Under the pieces are notes generated by a model. The model was not told the DNA's origin, did no database searches, and saw only the letters and a program-made list of their open reading frames with translations. This document shows, piece after piece, positions 50,290-60,953 of a stretch of DNA of 64,000 nucleotides. Position numbers and translations under genes: made by a program. The DNA is from Macrotrachela quadricornifera (taxonomy: Eukaryota; Rotifera; Eurotatoria; Philodinida; Philodinidae): assembly GCA_022393335.1 (NCBI GenBank), contig JAJEKB010021931.1, positions 151,218 to 215,217 of the forward strand, written 5' to 3'. Numbering within the stretch: the first letter of the stretch is position 1; every line of letters starts with the position of its first letter.

Positions 50290-51129
50290 TTATAACGTTT
50301 CTTTAATGAATTCTGGAATCAATTTAGCAGCAACTTCGCCTCCAGGCTCTGTGAATGAAAGATGATGAACGCCTCTTTCCACAATCTCGAATTTCCATAG
50401 CTTAGGTAATTTTGAACTCCATTCTTTTGCAACTTTCATTAAAAAGATATGATCCTCCGTTCCATGTAGAACTAATGTTGGAATGTTGATTTTATCAAGT
50501 TTATCGTCGATTGCATCACGATTTATCAAACAATTGAGTGCTGGATCATAGCCCTCAGACCCAGCATGCCGGTTAATCCACATTTGCTTAACTTTTTCGT
50601 AGACTTTTTCGTCTATACGCGTAGGACCACCGAACGATGCCGCTCTAGCGAGTATTGCCTCGTCTGAAGGAATTTTTGTCTCACACCATCTATCACGAAC
50701 TTTTCGGGCATTGACTTTATCTTGTTCTGTCGATGCAAAAACCGTAGTTCCAAGCAATATTAATCCTTTGATTCGTTGAGGTTCGAGTAAAGCCATTTGA
50801 AGGGCTACGAATCCTCCTTGTGTAGTTCCTAATACATAAAACTGGTCAAGATTAAGTTTAGTAAGTAGTTGTAGTGAATCCGAGGCAGTATCCCAGAAGG
50901 TAAATTCTTCTCGACCTGTTGTTCCTCCATGACCATGTGCATCTATCGCTATTAAATTGTAAGCCGAATATCGAACGTCCTTAAACTGACGGCCATAGAA
51001 ACGTGAATCCATCAGGAATGCATGGAACATGACGATAGTTGGTAATGATTTATCAATAGGATGAGAAAGACGATAAGCAAGAATGACACCATTGTCTAGT
51101 GACATACGAAGCAGATTTTGGTCTGACAT
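50290..51129 (-). CDS. alpha/beta hydrolase, intronless, fungal-like
   Basis: Single 279-codon exon, MSDQNLL start. The fold is clear: oxyanion region MFHAFLMDSRFY, AIDAHGHG, nucleophile elbow GTTQGG (101-106), acid strand LVLHGTEDHIF (Asp226) and HHLSF (His255/256). The elbow carries Thr103 where the family has Ser, so ordinary esterase chemistry may be weakened or lost. The arrangement FTFWDTASDSLQLL...GTTQGGFVALQMALL...RIKGLILLGT closely resembles a group of fungal hydrolases. Lack of introns among intron-rich neighbours, plus bdelloid propensity for acquiring foreign genes, suggests horizontal transfer. Substrate unknown; no signal peptide, so presumably cytosolic. Confidence 0.9.
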   Translation of the reverse strand: MSDQNLLRMSLDNGVILAYRLSHPIDKSLPTIVMFHAFLMDSRFYGRQFKDVRYSAYNLIAIDAHGHGGTTGREEFTFWDTASDSLQLLTKLNLDQFYVLGTTQGGFVALQMALLEPQRIKGLILLGTTVFASTEQDKVNARKVRDRWCETKIPSDEAILARAASFGGPTRIDEKVYEKVKQMWINRHAGSEGYDPALNCLINRDAIDDKLDKINIPTLVLHGTEDHIFLMKVAKEWSSKLPKLWKFEIVERGVHHLSFTEPGGEVAAKLIPEFIKETL

Positions 51130-54100
51130 GATATATCCAAAAGAACGTCGAAGCTCTGAAATAACGGTGTTACTTTAGTTTTATTCTTTAAGATAACGAA
51201 TCAAGAAAGATTTTGTATATTACAGCAAAATAAATGTCTATTATAACAACAGGATGTATCAATTAAAAAGGACTTTCTCAGATGCAGATTTTTTTTATTC
51301 GAAAATTTAATAATGCTAAATCGGTACGATGTCAAAAAAATAATTATAATTACCACCAAGACGTCTTCAGTGAATGACTATTTAAAGACTCAAATATACA
51401 TAATATGTTTCTCATATGTATAAACTTCTTGAACTTGTTAAATAAGTAAGACATGTATGACGGATACATGTTGATATCTGTACATGTCAAGAGTAAGAAA
51501 AAAATGTTGAACTCGGAATTATTTTTCGGATAAATATGCAAAAAACTTTTTATTTTTTTGTCATTGTTTCATAAAAACCAACTTTTTTCTTATGCTCAAT
51601 CGTCAAAAGTTAAATATTATAGATAGAACAAAATATATGAAGGAATGTCTTATGAAAGGTATCCAATATTGAGCATTTGTCTCTAGATTAAATCTAATAG
51701 ATAATCGTCTATCATCAATCCTTTTTGTGCTCTAAATATAGAACAACTATTTCATTTAATGTGGTAATGAAAGATCAACCAACGTCCCTATTAAAATATA
51801 ATAATTATATTGCGAAAACGACTAAGCAGAAGAATTTATACCTTGTATATATTTTTCATGAAATTAGAATCACGACCATGTTTACAACACTAGTTAATAC
51901 AGCTTTTTTGAAACGAAAGTAATTATATACACTGATGTATACATACCCTACCGGTTATGTACACACAATTATTGCACTCAAATACGGCGTCAATCGAGTG
52001 TTAAAATTGCACAATTTAATTCAAAGAAAGATTAATTAATTTAAAAACTAAATTAATATAGGAAATTAAGTATAAAATAAAAATATTATCAAATTTTAAT
52101 TTTTAAGCTATTAATTTGTATATTATGTTTTCAAATGATGAACACTTTCCTATGCAATATCTTTTGATTAATATATCCTGTTGTTATAATAGTCATTTAT
52201 TTTGTTACAACTTATCAAAATTTTTCTTTATTCAATATTTTAACTTTATAATAACAAATGATAAAAATAAAGTAATACTCCTACCTTGGAAGCTATTTTC
52301 AATAAGTATTAGCGTATTATTGATTGGAAGAGTGTGTTGTTTGTCAAGGAATCCGAACACAAAAGAAAAAAAAGCCTTTTTCCTTACACTATTATATTTA
52401 CATGATAAAGCATATCTTTTGATAATATTATGAGAACGAAAAAAAAGAGGAAAAAATTTGTAAAGAAATAAAAAATGACGCGGATAGATATAACGACATG
52501 AAGGCACGTCGTGATGTTTGTTTAATATGTGAGATGAAGGATGAGGGTGAATGTCATTTTTATTCATTTGTGTATATTTCATCATACGTGTATGGATGGA
52601 TCATATCAAACGGAAATAACCTATTATAAATGTGTTCAATGATAAAAAAAGATTGAGTTTTTTGATAAGTTTGGAATACAAAAATGTTTATTACGTCAAT
52701 AAATTGGGTAAATACATTAAATAATCTGCTTTCTTATTCGTTCATTTAAAGCATTCAAATTATTCGAAAAGTTGTTTACAATGCTTTTGGACACTTGAAT
52801 ACCCATTCTGAAACATTAAATAGATTAATAATAAGTAAAGAAAGCGAATATGCAGTAAAACGAACAAAAACTTTTTTGATGTAAATAAATGCTCGTTATA
52901 TCTATTTATGTTTAATGTTGACAACATCATAACGTGCGAAATCATATTTTTTCAATAAAGATCAATACTCCATACAAGATAATGCTTCGATAATATTTAC
53001 TTATTATATTTTTATAAATGAATTGAAACATATCTCTGATAAGCAATATTTTGACAATAGGCTTTCAAAGTATAAAGATCAACCAAAATCAAATACGAAG
53101 TTGCGATTCCGGAAACTTCTAGAGAATCTTGTTAGGTCTTAAGTGGCTATTGGCTTGCATATTCTTATTATACTGCAAAGACTTTCTCAATTTGATATGT
53201 AATCAAAATAAGATGAGAATCTATCAGAATTATGAAAAATCATATCTCAAACTGTTTCAGGTCTATCTTTGCCTGTGAAAATCATGATGGAATTTTCTAA
53301 TTTAAAGTCCACATAGGTTCCTAAACAAATTTGCTAAAATTTTTCTATATGTTCACCTTCAAATTCTAATCAAGATCTGAACTTGTGCCTGAAAAGATTC
53401 TAAACTATTATCTGTGAGAAGAATTTCGACAATATACAGTGAAATTCTGAGCAAATTCCTAATAAAATCGGTAATATGTATACTTGACAAGATTCTCAAT
53501 TGAAACAGGCTCGATTGAAAACTCTGATAAAACTGAAAAATATTCTACAAAAAGAAAAATCCAATATTTGAACTAAGATTCTGATTAAAACGTTGCATGG
53601 TTATAGAAATTAACGATTCTGATTGATTATATCATGATTTCTCTAGGAATAATCAGGATTGGAACTAGCATTATTGAATTCTACTTCACTATGTTGTTCG
53701 TGTATATAGTTTCTCTGAACTGATTTGATCCAAGAACGATGCTTTCAGAGAGCTAAAGATCAATGAACTAATATATGAATGTAGTTTGACATGCGAAAAC
53801 ATTATGCTTTGTTTAATGAGTATATCGAATAAAATCATGATTCTAGAAATTTTCTGCTTACCATTTTGTGCTTCTATAATTTATTTTTGTTTTATCAAGC
53901 ATACAATACAGTCCCCTATCCTTGCTTTCTTGTACTCAAAGTTAGACACAAAATAACAAGATTCCATTAATTGGCAAACTATGCCATGGTAAACTTTACT
54001 AATTCCTTAAAACGATTTCGTATTAAAATACAGTTCGGAAAATTTTGGCACAAACTTATAGATTGAGGAGAACTTTTTGCTAAGATTTTCAAGTGATTCA

Positions 54101-54148
54101 ATCGATTTAAATGTTGTCTGAATTTATTTATATTAACATGAATTAATA
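51130..54148. other. 3.0-kb intergenic, nothing recognised
   Basis: AT-rich. Opposing frames at 52116-52585 overlap on both strands and are dismissed. From 53090 to 53650 GATTCT/AGAATC words recur but no ordered repeat was found. Confidence 0.45.
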
Positions 54149-55072
54149 TTATGCTAAAGCATGCAAATGTTCTTGTAATATTTTAGTTAAAATTCCTTGT
54201 CGTTTCAAATGTTGTGGTAACGTATGAATATTGCAATTATGAAGCCAAAAATAAACTCCTTTACGTTTGTTACATTCATTTACATCAGTGAAATATAATA
54301 TGTTTTGATTTGAAAGTAATTTCAATTGAGCAATATCATGTGGCGATTTTTCACTCCAATGAATATGTAAAACAGATTGTAGATTTTCATTTATGATTTT
54401 ATCAATATTTGTCTGTACTTGTTTCGAAATAATTGTTTTAGAATATTTATTTAGTGTTCGATAATAAAGTATACTAGATGCTAATAACGGATCTAATATT
54501 GGATTGAATGCAATTGAAAGTGTAGCAAGATCACTACACATACAAACCATACTAGCTCCCAGTGAAGCTCCAATTACTATAACATGCTTATATAATTTAG
54601 AATATTTTTTTATTAAAGATCTATAGTAGGTCAATCCTTGCCATGAATAGGTTGAATCTTGTAAATAAAATGATTGAGCAGGATCAGTAAGAAATAATAA
54701 ATCAGCTTGTAAATTAAATTTTGTAAATGTTGATTTCCATTCTGTAAAAGTAAATCCTCCAACAAGAAGAGCACCACCAGCAAAACTAATAAATAATGTT
54801 TCTGATCTATGAAGACAATCGTTTCGAGGTTCAATATTTGTAGCATGACGTAGATGACATCGACATTGTGGATTAGCTGGATTATATGTTTCACGATATT
54901 GCTCAAGTAGACGAAATTTAATTGATGTCAATGCTGATATTTTAGATAAAATACTAAATCGTATGCGACTTTTCGAAATATATTGTAAATAAATTATACA
55001 AAATAGAAACAATAATATCAAAGTGATCAAAGTCGCTAATATTACAAGCAATAATGTAATAAACATTTGCAA
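54149..55072 (-). CDS. type II membrane protein with alpha/beta-hydrolase-like GxSxG
   Basis: Single exon, 307 residues. Residues 4-30 form a long hydrophobic segment (FITLLLVILATLITLILLFL) followed by basic residues, a signal-anchor. The body has an early strand-and-glycine turn (LFISFAGGALLVGGF), LLFLTDPAQSFY, and IVIGASLGASM with Ser170 in a GxSxG elbow, then AFNPILDP. This arrangement recalls alpha/beta-hydrolase-like proteins that begin with an F-(S/G)-G-(I/A)-x turn and carry the G-x-S-x-G in the strand before a Ser/Asn-Pro turn, some of them linked to glycan synthesis. An Asp and His for a triad cannot be placed with certainty. Probably Golgi/ER or plasma-membrane located; function unknown. 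Confidence 0.75.
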   Translation of the reverse strand: MQMFITLLLVILATLITLILLFLFCIIYLQYISKSRIRFSILSKISALTSIKFRLLEQYRETYNPANPQCRCHLRHATNIEPRNDCLHRSETLFISFAGGALLVGGFTFTEWKSTFTKFNLQADLLFLTDPAQSFYLQDSTYSWQGLTYYRSLIKKYSKLYKHVIVIGASLGASMVCMCSDLATLSIAFNPILDPLLASSILYYRTLNKYSKTIISKQVQTNIDKIINENLQSVLHIHWSEKSPHDIAQLKLLSNQNILYFTDVNECNKRKGVYFWLHNCNIHTLPQHLKRQGILTKILQEHLHALA

Positions 55073-55579
55073 CGAGAATGACGTTGTATAGTTATTTTTT
55101 TTGTTCTGTGTGTTTCTGTTGATGCATACGTCTTAATAGAAATGATAAAACACGTTAGATGTGACTACGGCAAGCAATACGCCACGTAGCACATTGCGTG
55201 GGCGCTCTTTTAACGTGTACAGAAAGAAAAGTATGCTTTGATGTAGTTGTGGAGTTTGTTACTATTATTGGGATATATCACCATGAGCATTTTGTATGAA
55301 TTGTGCAAGAGAAATAAACGATAAACGACCATAAAAAAGAATGTGAGTTAGAATTCAATTTGAACTCTAGAGACAATTTTTAATGTTTCAGTGCTCAATA
55401 CTTTACAACTATGATCAGAATTCTGCAAGAATTCGCTCTTTTTTTTCGAAGAAATGAACTAAATCATGAAAGAAACGTATAGTTACAGGATTTTAGGCTA
55501 TTACCAAGGTGTCAATAATCGATTCATGAAGTTGTACGGTTTAGACCTGTGCATATAGAATTTACATGAGTCGAACTAA

Positions 55580-55995
55580 AGATACAACTAAGGTTTCATA
55601 GTACAGTCTATTACTATCTATGTCTTATCGCCAATGCTCTAGCAGAGAAAGGTTTCCTCGTTCATAAAACTCCTGGGACTTTTGGCTGAAGGAGTTGCCA
55701 AGGTCCATTTTGAAGTTGTCTTCTTCGTCAAACTTTTTTCACCCAAGGGAATGGACCAAATGGTGGTTAGTCAGAGTCAAGTCTGAAGTATATAGTGGAT
55801 ATGAAAGCACAGGCCATCCGAGCTTCAATACTTTTACACATGTCGAATTGGCAATGTGAGATTTGGTATTATCATGAAAAGGTAAATCTTATTCTGCTTA
55901 CCTTTGAGTTTTGCTGCAACTCAGTCGAATTGCTGTCAATAGAGATCGATAGTAACAGTGCTAGCAGTTGGAAGAACCTCCCAATTTGGTTGACA
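55580..55995 (-). pseudogene. second mariner transposase relic (C-terminal half)
   Basis: Reading the minus strand with one frameshift gives EVLPTASTVTIDLY, then KGKQNKIYLFHDNTKSHIA, LGWPVLSYPLYTSDLTLTN and KKFDEEDNFKMDLG. These match, in order, the mariner blocks around the second Asp (H-D-N-x-x-P-H) and the third-Asp region (H-P-P-Y-S-P-D-L-A-P-x-D), where N replaces the third D. Stops interrupt at several points. The plus-strand frames at 55795-56309 are its shadows. It belongs to a different mariner group from the relic at 9735-10080. Confidence 0.75.
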
Positions 55996-56590
55996 TAAAT
56001 CACGCACTTTCCATTGCCGGTAAAAAGATTCATAGTTACAGTGAGAAATTAGGGTTTCCATATATGCGTTCACCCTGTGTTGGAACGGAAGTGGTGACAA
56101 TTGATGGAATATCTAAACTCCATATTTCTATGTCTTTCCTAACCCACTTAGATATTTTTCTATCATTGTATAAGAGCAACCAAACCGTTCTTAAATCGAT
56201 TGATTCAGTATTGCACTATGAGCATGGAGAGTACATTGTTACCTCTCGTGCTGCATGTGTTGCTTGCTTCTTTCGTCACTCTGCGATCCTAACGAGATGT
56301 ATGAAATGAAAGCACTCGAAATTTTCTATAAGAAATCACCATTTCTAATTCAAAATGAGCTTCTTTACCAATAGTTTTGTAGTTATTTGCAACTTATTTG
56401 TATTCTTTTTCGATCCATATGTTTATATGTTTTCATTACTGTTATTTTTTATGTTTGTGTTGGTGATACTGTTATTCTTTATTTTTATATGAATCATATT
56501 TATACAAATAAATTAGTGTTCATTTTCTTATTTTTTCTGTTCTAAAAGTTTTTGCAAAAATGGTCACAGGTTGGTAAAATATCGTGCTCT
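55996..56590. other. no gene; possible worn N-terminal part of the mariner relic, then AT-rich DNA
   Basis: Coding-like composition persists to about 56300 on the minus strand but no mariner helix-turn-helix pattern can be aligned by eye. Confidence 0.35.
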
Positions 56591-56629
56591 GAAGATCTTC
56601 ACTCATCTTCATGTTTCTGTCCCATTTGT

Positions 56630-57030
56630 GCACATCCCAATGTCAATTTTTTTCATTCGTCTTGCTCTTTCTCTGTATATGTTCCGCTTGTTTGGCTAGT
56701 GGCGTTATTTCTTTTTTTTGTCGTATCTGTACATTTGCGAATTTACTCTTTTTCACTTCTCTTTCTCTGCTTTTGTATATGCTTCACTCGTTTTGACTGG
56801 TATCGTTAATTGTTTCTCCAATTCATTCTTTTTCTACATCTGTTTCTTTTTTATCGCATTTATGCAGTCCCTAATATTATTTTTCCATTTCTTTTACTCT
56901 TTCTCTCTGTATGTCTCACTTGTTTTGATTAGTAGCATTCATTTTCTTTCTGTTCTGATTTCTAGTCCTTGTAGTTGCTTTCTTTCATTCGTTCTTCTGG
57001 TCTCTTTTTTTCTTTTTCTCTCTGAAATTG
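56630..57030. repeat. degenerate pyrimidine-rich tandem repeat (~115-130 bp, three copies)
   Basis: Each copy contains CTCTTTCTCTGTATATG or a variant followed by CTTGTTTTGA and a TAGT/TGGT-AT(T/C)GCTTTCATT-like part; copies start near 56668, 56755 and 56902. Almost no A-rich segments on the plus strand. The open frames here (85 and 144 codons) are products of T-rich composition. Confidence 0.6.
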
Positions 57031-57152
57031 TTTTCTTCTTATTTGTAACGATTCAGATAGATATATATAGTTGTGCATATTCTTGTTTTCTCTTTATACT
57101 CAGTACAACTCAAAAAGAACACAATTTCGAAGGTAAATCTCAGTCACTTTGA

Positions 57153-57970
57153 CCTTTCAATTTTTTCTTTAGTAAGTAGCTGGTCAAATAGAGTAATATC
57201 ATTCAGAAAATAGTTCTTAACTGGGTTATAGAATAACAAATCATGATTATTCATCTTTCATTATATGCACTCTCAAAATTGAAGAATATCTGTCAGTATT
57301 GATCAAGTCATTAGGGACAAGTATAGGTCACGGTGACCAAAGTTTCTGAGACTCGGATAGGACTTCCTATTGGTACTCTTAATAAAATTCTTTAACACAC
57401 CTCCGATAGAGACTTCTCAAATCTACTATATATTTTTTTCTATTATCTGTTTTCTGCAAGCAATATAAAGTGCACATTATTTAGATAGTTCACGTGATTT
57501 TATAAATATTAAGTAATAACTGGTTCCCGTTTTAAGAAAATCATTCACCGAATCAAATACCAACTCTACTATGGCATCACCATAAACAGAAAAAGATAAT
57601 GAATCATTCAGATAATTAATCTATCCATTGATAATGTTTATTAGATGTTACCTGTAAACATTTTTTTTTTGAGAAATTCGTTTGGTTCTTACTGACTCAA
57701 GAAAATAACTATTTCGTTTTTCAATATTTCCATTTCTTAATAATTGAAATTCTGGGCTTCGCACCACAACACATAAGTGGGTCCTCTATATCATCAATAA
57801 CAGACAGTATTAATGAAGAGAAAACAGAATATAAGAGAAAAGTATAATGATACATAAGTGCTTGTCTAACTAAACTTTTTCATATATCGTAATCGAGCTC
57901 CCAAATACAAAATAAATATTCAAAATGATGATTGTTTTTTACTCGATTTAATTTTATTATTTTTATTTAG
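57153..57970. other. intergenic upstream of the calcium ATPase fragment
   Basis: AT-rich. TTTATTTAG directly precedes the next ATG, so a 5' untranslated exon may lie here. Confidence 0.35.
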
Positions 57971-59194
57971 ATGTCATTTTTTAAACATAAATCAGACAAT
58001 AATGAAGATATTTCAGGTGGTGGTGATTCTTCAATGTTTGGTTTAACACTTGATCAACTTAAAGAACTCATGGGATTACATGGAAAAGAATTCATGGATA
58101 AACTTAATTCACCACCATATAATGGTGTTGAAGGCATATTAGAAAAATTAAAAGTAGATAAAAATAAAGGACTTGATTCAGAAAATAAACAAGATCTTGA
58201 ACAACGTCGTGTAGCTTACGGAAAAAATCAAACACGAATTAAACATGCATCATGTATACCATTCACTTCGTATGTATTTCATAGTGTTTTATTAGCTAGT
58301 TTATTAATATACTATACAAAATTTAAGGAAAATGAAAACGAGAATTATAGGTTGCAAATGAGATATAGGTTTATACTTTGAAAAAAAAAAACTTGTGTGT
58401 ACTTATTTAATTATATCTGTTGTTAAGATAAAGGAATGTATAACCAAAGACATATTCAGGACTTTTCGATGAAAGAAAGACGAAATTGAATTTGTTTATC
58501 ATGATATTTCAAACACGAATACTTAAAAAAAATATTTTGAAGATTAAAAATTAATTTCCACTATTTTATACAATTTACATATAAAAATCAGTTATGGTTT
58601 GAGTTATTGAATACTCTATCCTACATTGGCCTAGATGAATCTCAGATTCAAGAGATAGTTATTTTTATCATTTTATTTGTAACTGTATTTAGTGAGTGGA
58701 AAACTCAACGTGAATTTCGTCATGTACGAGAAGAACATGAAAAAACTGATAAAACAACTGTTTTACGTGATAATCATCTACAAGAAATTCTTGATATAGA
58801 CATTGTTGTTGGTGATATATGTTTGATTAAATATGGTAAAAATGATAAACAAAATAATTAATATTATTCCTTTGTTTTTGAATATTTATTTTTTAGGTGC
58901 ATATTTACCAGCTGATGGTGTAGTTATTGAAGCAGATGATCTTAAAATTGATGAATCTTCTATGACAGGTTGAGATTTTTCTTTTTTTATGAATCTATTT
59001 ATATAAATAAATAAAAAAGTATTTTCTTTATAGGAGAATCAGGTTTAATAAAAAAAAATGTAAATGAAGATGCTGTACTTTTGTCAGGTACACAAGTTAT
59101 GGAAGGTAGTGGTAAAATGATTGTTACTGCCGTTGGTTTTAATTCTCAATTTGGAATTGTTTTAAATATACTTAGTCAAAAAAAACCTGATTAA
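57971..59194 (+). pseudogene. N-terminal fragment of a PMCA-type calcium ATPase, truncated
   Basis: Blocks: 57971 to about 58240 (N-terminal cytosolic part with GLTLDQLKELMGLHGKEF, YNGVEGILEKLK and DLEQRRVAYGKNQ), 58592-58835 (TM2 plus start of the A domain: FSEWKTQREF, IVVGDICLIKYG), 58897-58968 (YLPADGVVIEADDLKIDESS) and 59034-59194 ([19 protein letters not shown]...[14 protein letters not shown]). The last three splice in phase and end in a stop. TM1 is poorly preserved, no clean donor links block 1 to block 2, and everything after the A domain is absent: no DKTGT phosphorylation site, nucleotide domain or TM3-10. It therefore cannot pump calcium. Decayed partial duplicate is the most likely reading; a short regulatory product is not excluded. 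Confidence 0.75.
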
Positions 59195-60871
59195 AATAAT
59201 AGAATTTATATTTCAAACATAAAGACATAACATACAAATTTATATATATATAAGTTTATTCTATTAATTCTAGCATTTTTTTAAAATATTATTCTTCTGC
59301 TTATTTTACTTTCAATATATATATTTAATAAAATAAACATTGTTTACTGAAAAACATTTTCGATTGAAAGAGAATACATATCCGATAAATACAAGTGATA
59401 TAATGAGAGCGATCGTATTTGAGTACATTGACGAATAATAAGATCATAGAAGAAGAAGAAATCATCGGTTTATCTTGATGTCTCACGATTATTTAAGAGA
59501 TGAATGAAATATGTTGTTTTACAGTCGATGTTGATTGACATTCAAGACAAAAGATTCGAAGAAATAGATGAATATGAGAGAGAAATTCGAATAGATTGAA
59601 TAATAATTTGTTCAATATCAATTCTAGATTCATCATATTTTGCTCAATATGTCATATACGTACATTTGCCATCACCGTTGTATTCGATTTTTGATAGACA
59701 AAATTCGGACAAATTATTCTTTTGCTTCATGTGTGAAATTGAAATCATTCTTGTATCAAATGTATAGACAAGTTTGATATTAATTATTAAAAGCTAAGTA
59801 CAACGATTTTCCAAGAGAATATTTTTTTGATAGAATCTGATGTAGAAAAAGCAATACTAATATTTAAAATCGAAATTACTATTTAATACAAATTTTTAGA
59901 TCTTGTTTTAACAACTAATTATTTCTAGCAGATAAAAATTGGTTGATAGAAGATGAGCTTTTTTCCCTTGGTAAACTTGTTGTATTTTTGAATAGTTATA
60001 AGGGTCTTTTCTTGTCTAATTAGTGTACTATTTTCTATTTCATATATTGACTTTCTATAGCTGAGCTCCGTTTAATAATAGCAGAGAGATACATGGTTGT
60101 GTATTATTTTTAATTTTCTTGTTATTTTGCAAGGAATAATATTCAAATAATGAATCGAATATTTTTATTTACATACAAATTTACAAGAGCTGTGTTTTCG
60201 TACCTTTGATTCAAAAAGAAATACGAAATGGTTTCTGCATTTTGAGTATCTAATCTTCAACGTCTCGATAATTTTCAATAATATTGGAACTCAGTATCCA
60301 ATCCGGGTGATGCTAATTTAGACTTATTTTCAGAGGAAGATCGTCAACGATTTAGATCAATAAGAATGGGAGTGTATATATATGTCAGCATCTAAACTGA
60401 GATTACGTCCAACCTTGAATCGTGAGGAAAGATTTACTTTTAAAACTTAGATTAGTTTGTAGTTCGATGTCATGTTCTAATTAGAGAATGAGAATATTAT
60501 CGAAAAAACAAAAGATCAGAAGATAAGAAAGAAATAAAGTACAAGATGACAAATATGGTTTTTTATGATCTTACATATTTAATAGTTGAATATGAAGGAA
60601 ACTTTTCTCTACTAAAAACTAGATGCGGTAAATATGAATGGGCTAATAGATGAATCACAATTTTTAATGTAAATCAGAACGTCATCACAATGATTACATA
60701 ATGACCGTTTTGATTGCTTAATTCTCTTTATAAATGACGGGATAAATAATAATCGATCTTCCTAATATATGTTTCTGATTTTAGTCAACAAAAAGGAAGT
60801 CGGTTATGCTGACCGTTAACGATGAGATGATACTGAAGAATTTGAGCATCTTACATTTAATAATTGATCAC
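59195..60871. other. intergenic, nothing recognised
   Basis: No continuation of the calcium ATPase was found. AT-rich with no long frame. Confidence 0.45.
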
Positions 60872-60942
60872 ACCGGTATAGTCTAACGGTAGGATAAGAG
60901 GCCTTCAATCTCTCAGTCTGGGTTCAAGTCCCAGTACCGGTA
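60872..60942 (+). tRNA. tRNA-Glu-like (anticodon TTC)
   Basis: A complete cloverleaf can be drawn. The acceptor ACCGGTA pairs fully with TACCGGT. The D arm GTCTAACGGTAGGAT is the usual Glu type minus one T. Anticodon stem AGAGG/TCTCT has one G-T pair, and the T arm is CTGGG-TTCAAGT-CCCAG with discriminator A. The anticodon loop CCTTCAA places TTC at 34-36 but has C instead of the near-invariant T at position 33. A T-run terminator follows at 60946. It is either a diverged gene or a tRNA pseudogene. Confidence 0.8.
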
Positions 60943-60944
60943 GT

Positions 60945-60953
60945 ATTTTTTTC
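60945..60953 (+). terminator. Pol III T-run terminator after the tRNA
   Basis: ATTTTTTTC immediately downstream of the acceptor end. Confidence 0.6.

Noticed and set aside
52116..52585. Two overlapping opposing ORFs of about 105 and 117 codons
   Set aside because: Opposite strands, T/A-rich hydrophobic translations, no similarity or splice context.
55795..56309. Plus-strand ORFs of 67 and 113 codons
   Set aside because: The minus strand of the first part clearly encodes mariner transposase blocks; the plus frames are shadows.
56552..57152. Cys/Phe-rich ORFs up to 144 codons suggesting a membrane protein
   Set aside because: Generated by a pyrimidine-rich degenerate tandem repeat; hydrophobicity follows from T-rich codons.
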